Source: Undaria pinnatifida
Lineage: Eukaryota > Sar > Phaeophyceae > Laminariales > Alariaceae
Reading direction: 5' to 3'
NCBI GenBank assembly: GCA_012845835.1
Contig: JABAKD010000009.1
Span: 4,192,904 to 4,256,903 of the forward strand
DNA length: 64,000 nt
Shown one piece after another: positions 1 through 11,000 of this stretch. Positions within the stretch are counted from its first letter, which is position 1; the number at the start of each line of letters is the position of its first letter. A program made the translations under genes and the position numbers. The notes under the pieces were generated by a model. It saw only the letters and a list, made by a program, of their open reading frames with translations, was not told where the DNA came from and searched no databases.

Positions 1-395
1 TGTGCGTAAAGTGTTTATCAATCTGGCGGATTTCGATATTTGGTGGGGCGTTTGAGAAAGGGAGGGCGAGAGGGGGGAGGGGGGAGATTTTTAGCAGGTT
101 TAGGTCACAAATATTATTCAAATACACTTCGGCTGTGAGATCAATATATATGTAGGGGCTTGTTTTACGCGTGGTGCTAGGTCTAGGCGATCGTGCGGGT
201 GGTTGGAAAAGAGGGGGCGTTGAAGGGGGAGAGTCGGGGGGAAAAGAATTGAAAACTACGTCATTGATGGTCAGAAAGATAATAACGTGATATCAACTGC
301 GTATAGGTGTTTATTTCTCTGGCCGATTTCGATTGTGAGTGGGCGTTTGGACAAACTAGGCGGAAGGGGGTGGGGGATCGGGGGACGGGGGGGGG
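1..395 (+). repeat. G-tract foldback-like repeat, 3' tail of a copy cut by the window edge
   Basis: G-rich blocks alternate with conserved text such as 'gtgtttatcaatctggcgg' and 'gtgctaggtctaggcgat'. The same text recurs at 17.2-17.8 kb and, inverted, at 43.4-44.0 kb. It corresponds to the tail half of the family, and the left end lies outside the window. I see no gene in it. Confidence 0.7.
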
Positions 396-399
396 CGGG

Positions 400-1115
400 G
401 TATAATGAATTTACACTCCAGCTGTGAGATCGAGCATTTTGTTAAAACTCATCCATGCAAGATGTGTGTGATAGTCCGATCGGGCGTATTACGGGTTGTG
501 TGTCCTGATTCAAAAACACAGGTTAGCGATTCCCTGTGCGACTACAGTGTCGGTATCAGGGTCAACAGGGTGACGTTAGGCAGTCTGTGCGCGCAAACAA
601 CAAAACTCGTTTATGAGGGGAACAAAATCTGACGGCTGTGGAAGGAAATTCATCAGTTTATCAATTGAATCCTGTAAGTCGAGTAATCAGTATGGGGGGA
701 GCATAGCTTTTAAGGGCGCGGGGTTAGGGTTTGACCAAATGGGCGGGGGGCGGAGGTCGGGGGGCATCACGGGCGAGGAAGCTCAATGTGAGGGTGAAAG
801 CTAGAAATCCTATCCTGTAAATCGTATAGCCCGTGAGGAGAGGGCGAAGGGGGGGAAGCAGAGAGTGTTTATATTTCAAACGAACATCTTTAGAACGCAT
901 AGATGTAGGGTTTGCTATACAAGTGGTGCTACGTCTAGACGATGGTTCGGGAGGTGGGGAAGGATGGGGTGTTGGTGGGGCGGGGGGGGGGGGGGGATGA
1001 AAGCTACGTCATCGATAGCTACAAAGATAATGGCATGATGTAAATTCAGTAGAAGTGCTTTTTTACTCTGGCTGATTTCGATTGTAGGTTAAGCGTTTTT
1101 ACTAAAGGGCAAGGA
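400..1115 (+). repeat. G-tract foldback-like repeat, short copy with head
   Basis: The copy starts with the family head 'actccagctgtgagatcga' near 416. It continues with the 'gggacaaaatctgacggctg' type block near 618-640 and ends in G-tracts near 980-1000. The small open frames here (for example 405-632) arise from repeat text shared by all copies and are not supported as genes. Confidence 0.7.
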
Positions 1116-1134
1116 AATATGTATATATATATAC

Positions 1135-1330
1135 TATATATGTGGATGTGAGATTTGAACCAACGACCCCAATACCCATTGTCTATCGACGGCGCTATTC
1201 GTTGAGGTATAAGTGGATTTTTTTTTCCGTTTGACAACTCGCAAAAAGTTAACCAATAGCTTACTCAAACTAAGCCATAAAACAATAGGTGAATACAGAG
1301 ACAAAATGAATGGTAGATCGCGTGGCAACG
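1135..1330 (-). mobile_element. tRNA-derived SINE-like repeat, copy 1
   Basis: On the minus strand the block 'ggcttagtttgagtaagc' is followed by 'gagttgtcaaacgg' and then a tRNA-like part with a B-box-like GGTTCAAATCT (complement of 1151-1161). The same order of blocks occurs at 23.99-24.13 kb on the plus strand. Two independent copies with an internal polymerase III promoter-like motif support a SINE family. The tRNA cloverleaf is degenerate, so this is not a functional tRNA gene. Confidence 0.5.
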
Positions 1331-2280
1331 CACCTGCTAGACAAATAGGTGGAGCGTGTGTTACCTTGGCCATATACCCTTTAGAGTTAGAGAGTGGTAG
1401 ATTATGCTTTGTTGGTTTCCGTCGACTTAAATAGGGTGAGGGCGAACGTGACAGCAATGACACTCACCTTGTGTCGATCTTCCATTACTTACAATAGCAT
1501 TTATATTTTTAAATTTTTCTCCCTCATTTCCGTCCACCCCGGCTTTATGCCGGTCTCTTCGTTCTCTTCCACGCATTGGTTTGTCGGTGCAAAGACACTA
1601 GTTACATTTTTCGTATTGTTTGGTCCGTGCAACACCAACATGGTAGCCTTCTTCCGCACGTATGAGATGTTCTTCTTGCAGCTTTTTTCATTCGGTCTTC
1701 TTGCACAACGTTCTTCACAACTACTGTCGTTTGTTTTGTTTCGTTCTGTTTATGTGTCTTTGTTATTATCTTCTTTTCACTGTATTTATACTTTCCCCTA
1801 AAATCTGATCTGATTCGTTTTGTTGTGTTCTCGTACCCTGTAGACTAGCTCATTTCACTTGCTTACCTTGATGTATTGCGACTGTTTGGATTACTGTGCT
1901 TCACAGTTTGTGACCACACAATTTGTATATCTATCTCTAGGATGAAGAACAGGCACGGACACGAGTCTTTCGAGGGTGTTGGGCATAAATAACGGTTAAA
2001 TGCCAGGACAGCACACACGCAGATATATGCCTTTACCCTCAGTGGCATATTGGGACAAACCATGGTGACAGGTTTCTTTTCAATCCCCCCCCTCCCCCGC
2101 GTGGGTGCCTTCTAAGGTTTTATTATTACCCCGTAGAAGGGCATGCAATCCCGATCTTTATCACTTGTCCATTTAGACCAAATTGTTACAACTCGCGGCC
2201 TCGCGCTTCCCCTAGACAATGGTTTCGCAGGAATCGTCCCTCCAGCACCAAGGTTTACCCCAGAGGGACTAGTGCCAATG
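1331..2280. other. No supported gene
   Basis: The longest open stretch is 135 codons on the plus strand (1394-1801). It begins at a TTG, is rich in Phe, Ser and Leu, and has no recognisable motif. A minus-strand stretch at 1863-2063 ends at a GTAAGC donor-like site but is equally anonymous. I see no repeat family in this stretch. Confidence 0.4.
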
Positions 2281-2282
2281 AA

Positions 2283-2790
2283 CTAGACTCCCGCAAACGA
2301 TCGTAGTCGCCTACTTGTGGTAGTTCTCCACAGCAGACGCCCACTTTCGGGAGAAAAAGATTTTTCAAAATCAAACAAAGGGAAGCCCAAATGCATCATC
2401 AAATAAGAAATTACACAACAAACAAATTTCACTAATCTAACCAATACGCTCCTCATCATCACCAATTCCGTCGGCGTGTATGTTGGTAGTGTCTCGAACA
2501 ATCTGTTCATCCGCTGCGTGCTCCACATCTCCTCGTACCGACGTGCTTGGCTCGCGTTTTTTGTTTCGTGCGCATTGATCTGATACGGACTGCGCAACAA
2601 CTCGGGGTAGGCTGTTTCATACCTCTGAATCACAAGTAAAAACGAACGGGTAAACGTTCATCCCATCCAGGTCTGCTTGCATCGCAGCAAGAGCGCTGGT
2701 GACAATCACACCCCATAGGGAATAATTAGCACATGCGAAGAGGCCACGGCTATACGCAGCATGTGCCGGTGTGTCACCAGGAGATTCCAT
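2283..2790 (-). pseudogene. Unrecognised protein-like open stretch with one apparent frameshift
   Basis: On the minus strand a frame opens with an ATG at 2790 and runs about 50 codons with ordinary protein-like composition (it includes 'AYSRGLFACANYSLWG' and 'GMNVYPFVFTCDSE'). It then hits GTA TGA near 2630. A second minus-strand frame takes over at that point ('RYETAYPELLRSPYQ', 'RYEEMWSTQRMNRLFETLP') and stays open to 2283. The immediate hand-over between frames suggests a single-base indel in a decayed coding exon; an intron would have to be impossibly short. I recognise no family. It could be a fragment of a host gene or of a transposon. Confidence 0.3.
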
Positions 2791-3135
2791 TCAATGCGAC
2801 CCTTAGAAAACATTTCACATACGAAGCAAACGCCACGATCGCCGGATTGGCGAAGAAAAACTTCCCACATAATAATGCACCTCAAAATCCATCCCCGACA
2901 ACATAGATCTCAAATACAGCTTTCAACCTCCCCATACGATTCTCAGCTATCCGTTTCCACACATTCTACTCAGTTTCATTTCCTGGCGGACGTCGGTTCG
3001 AGTAGTCCACTCAATACAGGCTGTCTGCATTCAGTACGTTCAGTAAATTACTGTCTTGCTCAATAATTCCCGTCTTTTCACCTATTATTAGTGGATGTTT
3101 TCTACTCCGTTACTTCCACTCCTACATCAATAATA

Positions 3136-4405
3136 TGAAAATATAAACATCCAGCAGTGAAATCGAAGATCTGCAGAAACTCATCTTTGCAATATCCCCC
3201 CCTCCATGTTGCATAAACTCTCCACTTAAAAATCATCATTTTCAAGAGTTATAAACATTACCAGGCAGTTGAAATCACCTCATTATCTTCCTATTGATAG
3301 CAAACCCTTCCCTAGCTCCAAGTATTGCCCCCCTCGCGCCTCCCTTTTTGTTTTTCACAGCTCCCTCTTCTTGTCCAAACGCTTCCCCTCAAATAATAAT
3401 CAGTCGGAGTAGTAAACACTGTCAGGCAGTGGATATCACCTCACTAATTCTTGCTGTCCATACCGCAGCTCCAACTCTCATTACCCCCTCAACGCCCCCT
3501 CCCTCATCACCACCCGCACTATCGTCCAGACCTAGCACCACGCGTGTAGCAAGCACCTACATCAACGCGACCCAAAGCTGCTATAAAGTAAAATTCCGCC
3601 CCAAACCTCCCCCTTCCACCACCTCTTCGAAAACTTCGTCTTCTCCTTACTAGTTGTACGACTTAAAAGGTGTACGTAATGATATGATGCATTCCTTCCA
3701 CGACCGTCACATTTGCCCCCGTGAAAGGTTTCTAGTTTTCGCCCACATTTTGAGTTGTAGCGCTCTCCCGCTCCCCCTTGCCGCGCTCTCCCCCACCCGC
3801 CCCTCCTTTTTGTATTTCTCCGCTGTTGTTGAAAAGCCCAACTTATAATCAAAATGTGCCAAAGTAATTTACACTACCAGGCAGTGGATATCACCTCAAT
3901 ATTTTTATACACGTGCCGTACGTCCAACTCATCCCCCCTACCCCCCCGCCCTCCAAAAAACACCCTGCCCTCCCCACAACCCACAATATCGCCTAGGCGT
4001 CGCCTTACGCGTATAACAGGCCCCTACATATTTGCGACCTAAAGCTGTTCAAACACCCCTTCCCCACCCCCACCGCTTCAAACACTTTGCCGTCTCCTCA
4101 CTTGTTGTACGAAATGCAGGATATATATGAAAAACTGGTGCACTCTGTCCAAAAACGTCAGATTAATCGCTTGAGGGATTCACAGTTTCGGTGCACATAT
4201 ATAGCTGCCCCGCCTCCCCGCCCCCTTCCTCTTGTTTAAACACAGGCCCCCACGCGATATATATATTTATCCGCCATCCCCTCACCGGTTATACGACTTA
4301 CAGGATGGACTTGACTAAACTGATGCATTTCCTTCCACAGCTGTCAGATTTTGTCCCCCTTAAAAACTGGTCATACAGATTCTGCGCACAGACTGACTAA
4401 CGTCA
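3136..4405 (-). repeat. G-tract foldback-like repeat copy (C-rich on plus strand) with a short plus-oriented head
   Basis: The long part is the reverse complement of the family: C-tracts, 'cctagacctagcaccacgcg' near 3524, and blocks such as 'cagattttgtcccccttaaa' near 4345. At its left end (3136-3195) a short head lies in the plus orientation ('aaatcgaagatctgcagaaa'), so the copy has an inverted-repeat outline with one very short arm. Its minus-strand head at the right is missing. Confidence 0.6.
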
Positions 4406-7008
4406 CCATATATAGTACAAGGTATGTAATGAACCCAACGGCTAGACTAAGCAAAATATACTCTGTAGTCCGTGTCAAACATAGCACCACACACGAAAAC
4501 CTGACCTAATCGAGCTGTTCGTCGCACGACGTCAAAATAGACAGCTTTTTTTCCCAAAACCGTTGACATTCATAATATCTTCCGGTCCTACTACCATGCC
4601 CTCCGTCAAACCTCTTCCTTTTGTTTTGGGGGCCTGGGATCTTTACCCCACGATATCGGTGAGAGTGACCTCGCGCAATCAAAAGCCTAAAAACATTGGA
4701 AATTCTTGTCCGTATGCAAAGCAAAATTTTACGCGCTAAAGATGTAATAGTAGCAAAGTCAAATCAAGTATCGTCTGTATATATTCCGAAACCACCCTCG
4801 AAAGATCCCACAACAGCAAGCCACGCTTTCTGTCCATCAATTACTATCACCTATAACATCGAGAGCGGGCGGGTGGGATCATAGAAGGAGGCAGTAGAAT
4901 ACCTCAGCTGTACCACACTTGCTGCGGAAGTGGGTAACTTGTGATAGAAAACGAGAAAAAATATCGACCACATGACAAGAAAAACAACAAAATGCAATAA
5001 CCATGAGATGAAGACCGAGGGACTTCAGTCTCTTCTTGTGATGTTGCTTATATAATATATGCCCAGGAAAAAAAATCATGGAATGAAAATAGAAATAATG
5101 CAAAGATTTCAACCTTCCAAGGAATAAGCAATGAAAGACAGCAGAACGTGCCTTACTGTGCGTGCAAAGTCGCAAGAAATTGATTGCTATTAATTTTCAA
5201 GCAGAGGCGTATCCCTTGCAGGTCGCTTTACCACAACTAAACAAGAGGAAACACGCATGAAAATCTGAAAATGCTGTAAAACCAGACATCTACCTCCACG
5301 ACAGGCAACCGCCCCCCTTCCAGACGCCGTCCAATGGCCTACCGACACAGCAGTGAACACACTGACACAGTCATGACAAGGGAACGAAGACGAAGGTAGC
5401 AACGTACCCAAATGGGAATTAAAACTGGCTCGGTATAGTAGACCAAGAAATGTTGCTGGAACCGTTTTGTCGACGCTGATAAGCAAGAAAAGTTCAGATG
5501 TTGAACAAAAATGTTTGATGATGTGTGTGCTTCCTGATTCATCGCCCGAACAAATAGCGTGACCACACACGACACGTTCCTCTTACTATCGGGAGAGGAT
5601 GTAACACAGCAGTATATCTACACTAAGAGTTCGTACCAGGCATAGAGGATGCGACTCATGCAGTAATAATATACCCATATATTGCCATTGATGTTGGAGT
5701 TCGGCTCACGCACTTAAAATATATGATACACGATGCATCCTTTGTATTACCCGCAAACAAAAATGCAAAACGTATCAGCGAGTCAGAGAAACAGCAACAA
5801 AAGGATACGCCAGAAGTACGTTACATGCAAGGAGACGCAGACAAGCCAGGAAGCGGGGGGTGGCGAGCGTATGCAAGCCCATACCAATGAGCAGGCACTC
5901 GATAAAGTAACCATCAATTGCTGTCAACGCATATTGGCTTTGAAGGACAGTGATTGAGGCATATATCACGGGTAGAAAGTCTTGACGCTCCTACTCTAGT
6001 TACCCGTGTCTGAGAAGAAAAACCGCCACAAAACGACAAGCAGGCCCAGACGGTGGTTCCCTGGGCCGCATTTTACCGCCTGGCTTCTGGTCAATTACTG
6101 TCAATCGTTGTGCTACTCTGCGACTCTCCTCGGAATAAAAACTCAACCATTTTGGAGGAGCGCCCCTGCCCCTGCATCAAGTGAGAGGATCCGCCCGCCG
6201 GCCTTCCGAATTGATTCGCGCCGTCGTCGACAACCTTATGGTCGAGCGATGACCTTCACGCGTTTTTCAAGGCGTGCATTCCACCCCTGATTCCTGATGC
6301 CAAAGTACCGTTTACACGCATCCATCACCCTAAATGCCATCATCCTCTGCAGGCGTACTCCTTCGCCCATGTCTACAAATAAAAACTGCAAACCACATCG
6401 CTCGTCTATGCACCGTTTCCTCATTTATCTGGCACTCCGTCTTCGGTAGCACGTAAACCGGAAAAAATGTGCGTGTTTGGCTTCATTGCTTTCATCAACC
6501 CGGGAATAGGAAGATTCAACCTTCACGCGTCCAAGTCAAACGTGAAACGTGCTCGTAATGCAAGTGGTCCAGAGGTGAAGTAGCGACTCCACGCCCGCGG
6601 TCATCACTATCCGTGCCTTCGATAGCAAGCGCATATCGTGTAAACGGTCCTACATTGCCGAAACACAACCATAACATTAATAGGCGCCACATTCTCTCCA
6701 CGTCAATTTGTTCATGTCCGCTGTCAGGAACCTCCAAACAAGTGACCGTGCCCTGGTTACACACAGCTTTTCAAACTTTCCAACGTCAGATGAAACCCAT
6801 ACATTGACGCAGATGGTATGTCAGGTTATATGCTACCTTTTCCCGTCTCGGACAGCAGCCCATTCTTGGAAGGTAGAAACATTCTTACTGCCGCATTGTT
6901 AGCTGCTTTCCAAAACGATGGAGACTTTTGCAGATATAAACGAATGATTGCCTCACAACGCGGACGTTTGTGACATGTCCTCGTTCTCCATGTTTCGTAA
7001 ACTTCCAC
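4406..7008. other. No supported gene; several anonymous minus-strand open stretches
   Basis: Minus-strand open stretches lie at 4506-4724, 4879-5175, 5190-5570, 6236-6424, 6516-6764 and 6826-7008. Those at 6236-6764 have fairly protein-like composition (for example 'RYALAIEGTDSDDRG') but no known motif. The last two flank the end of the beta-helix gene, and could only be part of it if the splice donor overlapping its stop codon is used. I see no repeat family. Confidence 0.35.
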
Positions 7009-8073
7009 TTACATCTCCGAACCTTTAGCTTCGGTGGTGATAGCGCCCTCTTCGCATATCACTCCCCTGTTTTTCGATTCGATTGGTCTCACGGACGCTG
7101 AACGGTTGAGGCGGACCGGTTCGTCCACTATCCTGACCGCCGTCGTCCGCCTACGAACTTCTTTAACCAACAACACGGTCTGAACTAGCGCAGCCACGAC
7201 CATGAACACGTTGGCCAAGATCAACACACCCGAGAAGGTCAACATAGCTTCTTTCGAGTCGTCCCCGACGTCGGCCTTCATGAGAAACGCGACGTACATG
7301 CTGCCAACGATAACGCCGTTCCCCCAACGATAAAGACCCATGTCCACTCCCCTATTAAAAGGAGACAAAACCTCAGAAATAAACACAAATACCACAGCAC
7401 ACACAAGAGCGGCGCTCACACATGCTATGCCGTGGGGAGGAATGAAAGCCGCAACAGCAGTCAGTGCTACACGTCGGGTGCACTCTATAATCTCGAAGTA
7501 GTATCGAGACGGCTTGTATGACGCCCATATAGCGCCAAGCGGCTTCAAGTGCACCATTGCCTCACGGTCGGACTTGACAAGATCACGATGGCGCGAGAAT
7601 AGGAGCCACGTGAAAGCCGCAGCTATGCCGACAGGGTACACAAGCACCATAATAAGCGCATAAGCGTTGTGCCAACTGTGGCGGGATGTCTTACAAGAAA
7701 GGCTATAGTCCGCCCGGAGGTAAGACTCTCCATCATCTAGCTCGTCACAACTGAATGTTTGAAAAAGTTTGTATGAAACCGGAGAATAGACGAAGAAAGC
7801 AACGTACAGTACGGCCGTTTGGTGCTTGCGCTGCACTTCGCGATTTGCAGACTCGAACCCATTGTTTCTCTTTTTCCCGATAAAGCAGCTCCCCGCCACA
7901 ATGATGAGCACTAGAAAAGGCGCGATCGTGGCGAACAGAAGGTGGTCGTAGAAGTCGTTGCCGACAAAACACGAGTATGACAAGGCGAAGTCCAAGTCGA
8001 GGTTGATAGGGTTCACCTTGGAGATGAAGTTCGCGTAAAGCTCAGGGTATACGTCTCCTGCAATTGCGTCAAA
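7009..8073 (-). CDS. Last exon of the Pmp-like gene: multi-pass membrane C-terminal domain
   Basis: An open frame of about 354 codons begins at acceptor CAG|TTT (8073) and ends at TAA (7009). Hydrophobic segments include 'LLFATIAPFLVLIIVAG', 'YALIMVLVYPVGIAAAF', 'IACVSAALVCAVVFVFI' and 'FSGVLILANVFMVVAALV', about six in all. The family's conserved motifs are visible: 'GESYLRADYSLSC', 'VYPVGI' and 'YKPSRYYFEIIECTRR'. The tail after the last helix is hydrophilic and basic. An ATG lies at 8085 in the same frame, but the alignment with the upstream exon ('VWQIISQ' joined to 'FDAIAGDVYPEL') makes 8073 a splice boundary, not a translation start. The stop codon overlaps a perfect GTAAGT, so a further 3' exon is possible. 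Confidence 0.85.
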   Translation of the reverse strand, partial: FDAIAGDVYPELYANFISKVNPINLDLDFALSYSCFVGNDFYDHLLFATIAPFLVLIIVAGSCFIGKKRNNGFESANREVQRKHQTAVLYVAFFVYSPVSYKLFQTFSCDELDDGESYLRADYSLSCKTSRHSWHNAYALIMVLVYPVGIAAAFTWLLFSRHRDLVKSDREAMVHLKPLGAIWASYKPSRYYFEIIECTRRVALTAVAAFIPPHGIACVSAALVCAVVFVFISEVLSPFNRGVDMGLYRWGNGVIVGSMYVAFLMKADVGDDSKEAMLTFSGVLILANVFMVVAALVQTVLLVKEVRRRTTAVRIVDEPVRLNRSASVRPIESKNRGVICEEGAITTEAKGSEM

Positions 8074-11000
8074 CTGGTCGAGCATATCGGCAGCGAGCAG
8101 GATAAAGTTCGCAGACGAATACGGGCAGTTGATATTAGAATCACGTCATCAATACAATTCTATCGACGATAGAAATAGAGCCTTCGCCGGAGTAGTTGGG
8201 CACCAACCATGCCGCACGGGATGCAATGAATACAGCCGAAAAAAATGAAAATAAACGCGCTTAAAATTTTGATTGTGGATACAAAGATGATACGGTAAGA
8301 AGATGGTTCAAGTGAAAAAAAAAAATTCTCTTCCTCACAAATGCCGCTCGCAACATTGGGCTTATGTGTGAGAAGTTGGAATCATATCAACCCCCATGAC
8401 GAATGGAAGATGGTGACATCCATGGTGTTTTTTTATGCTATTCGGGCAGTCTCTAGGATCGTAGCTCGTATCTACCAATGGCTTGTCTTGATATTTTTCG
8501 GTCATCATGGCTTTTTCCCCGGCGAGGGAAAAATACATACGACGTACAATTTTACACGAACCGATTGAGTGTACCTCAAAGCACGTCTGCATGATTTTTC
8601 TGACAAAAAATGGAAAATCTGACCTACCCGTGTTGAATATCAAATCAAAATGTTGATAATAAACTGGATCTTACACTGAATCAAAGTCATTTGAAGAGAA
8701 TAACGCATCTATGTTATGACCAAGGCTACGGTAGGGGGGGTACCCCCATTTTCACTGGTGTGTTTGAGCCACTCGCACGAGTAGCTCTGTACCCTACGGA
8801 TAAAGATGGTTTAGGAACTTGGTTTGCCGCAGCTTAGATCACCTTTGCATTGCGGATTGATGTCGTCAATGTAAAACATAAAGAAAACGTAAGATTGCAT
8901 AGGAACTAAGGGGTTACTCGCGCGAGTGACCCCTAGCCACTGAAATAAAAGGCCCAAAAAGGGACCCCCCTACCGTAGCCTGGGTCTTATAGATTTTTAC
9001 GCAAAACAAATAAATATTAACCCCGCGGTTGAGAGATAGACCCTGAAGAATTCACACTTGCTCTACGTGCCCATGCCAAGGTCTGATCTCCGGGTACTTT
9101 CAATTTTTTTCCGCCGAAAATATTTCAGCTAAGGTGGTCCACATTTTGTGAAAAGTATTTACTGACGAAACATGAGGCAAAACACAACGACAACAGCAAC
9201 AACAGCAAGAACAACGACAACAACAACAACAACAACAGCAACAGCAACAACAACAACAACAACAAAAACAAACAGTAACAACAGGTGAGGTCCTCGCAAG
9301 AGAATGTATGAGACGTGTGCAAAGTTTTACGGACTAAATCGACAAAAATAGCGTGGACATTCGCCGCTGAATTATTGTTGGGTTTTGGCAAAACGCCCGA
9401 AGATGATCCTTAGACGTGGTTAGATCGCACCCACCGGTGACTAGTTTCCCGTGGTGACCGATATTCGTTTGTTTACAGAGAATGTGCGCCTAAGTTTCGT
9501 CAACGTTTCAATGCATCTCGCGTCATAACTCCGTATTTGCTCGCATGGAGATGTCAAGTTTTGTTCTGTTTGCAATACAAGCGTGGACGGTATAGCATAT
9601 ATCTTAGTTTTTGTCTTCGCTCGTCGAATAGGTATGAAGCAACAGCGGTGAAGCATCGGCCCTTGCAAATGTTTTTGAAAAGGACTCGTGTTACGATAGA
9701 AGCAGCAATGTTTCAGTGACCAACTGACGAGGTCCCTCTTGCCAACGATATGTCTAGGCCTTTGGAAGTTTAAACCATAATTCGTTGTACCCTCGGCAAT
9801 AATACGAATGATGCGGTTGAAACTTTTGCAACGCCACAAAGCTTTGTTCAGGCTCCAAATCGAAACGTTCGGTTGATCTATTCACGAACGCAACGCTTGT
9901 TCGACCGCTATGGTTGCCCAAAGGTAGACTGCTATCGGTCGGGTTTCGACTTAAACTTCCAAACTTAGAGCAACTGTAGATATTTCGCGCCCAAGCCGGG
10001 GCGGACATACCTGCGAAATGATCTGCCAGACGGTCACGACAATTTTGAGTGCTGTGAACGGAATAATTTGCGCTATGGACGCTCGGCAAGACGAGCACTT
10101 CCGCATCCATGAGCTTTGACCCATCTCCACACTCGCGTCGGGCACCACACTTCCGAGATGTCCAAAGACGAGAGTGGTCAATAGTAACATGGCGACAACG
10201 ATCGCTGCCATAAGCACCACCGCCGATATCGTGACACCCCTAGCGCATTTACGACAGCTGTAGGAAATCCCTGGTGCAAAACCTTCCGCACAAACCGCAC
10301 AATCTGCAACGCCGGTTGGACGTGAACAACAGGAAAGAAGGACGTTAGGTAATGAATTGCCATGTCAATCCATAAAAAACAACGCGGCACGGATATTTCG
10401 AAATGGAACCATCGCCACAAGATATGCTATCACATATGTGCAATGGCTGATAACAATCTGGCATGGGGAGCCATACGGGTCTCGTATGGCGGGGCATAAC
10501 TACTACCGGTCGGTTCCGTGCCGGCATCCCCAACGCACAAACCAAAAACCAACTTCAAGTCACAATTAACTTCTCACATGGCCCCATGTAGCCATTGTTG
10601 CAGTACAGGTCTATGTCGCTGCCACCACGGCAGGCATCCGCGTGGTAGCATCTTAGAACGTTGTGGCTCTCGTTCGAGGTACGGAAGTAGCCTTCCTTGA
10701 GTTTGAGAGTCGCGAGGGTCGTTCCCCTTGAAGAGGCGACAGCGCCCAGGGGTGGCACTGCACACGAGGGAAAGCCGTCAACGCGAACTTCTTCGCTGTC
10801 TTCCGTGATATTGCGACCGCCTGAACATCGAGAACAGACCTCGTCAAAGCTCAAGCTGAAGTCGTCCTGAATGTGTTTGAGCAACCAGGATACCAGTTGC
10901 GAAGAAATGGAAAATCATATGTTTAAAGGCTGGGCGCCAGGACCACGCAAGACGATATTTGTCATACCTACCTAGGTCAATGAAGAAAATCGACGGAAAA

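Noticed and set aside
1394-1801. 135-codon plus-strand frame as a membrane protein
   Set aside because: It has no ATG at its start, biased Phe/Ser/Leu composition typical of T-rich DNA, and no motif or splice support.
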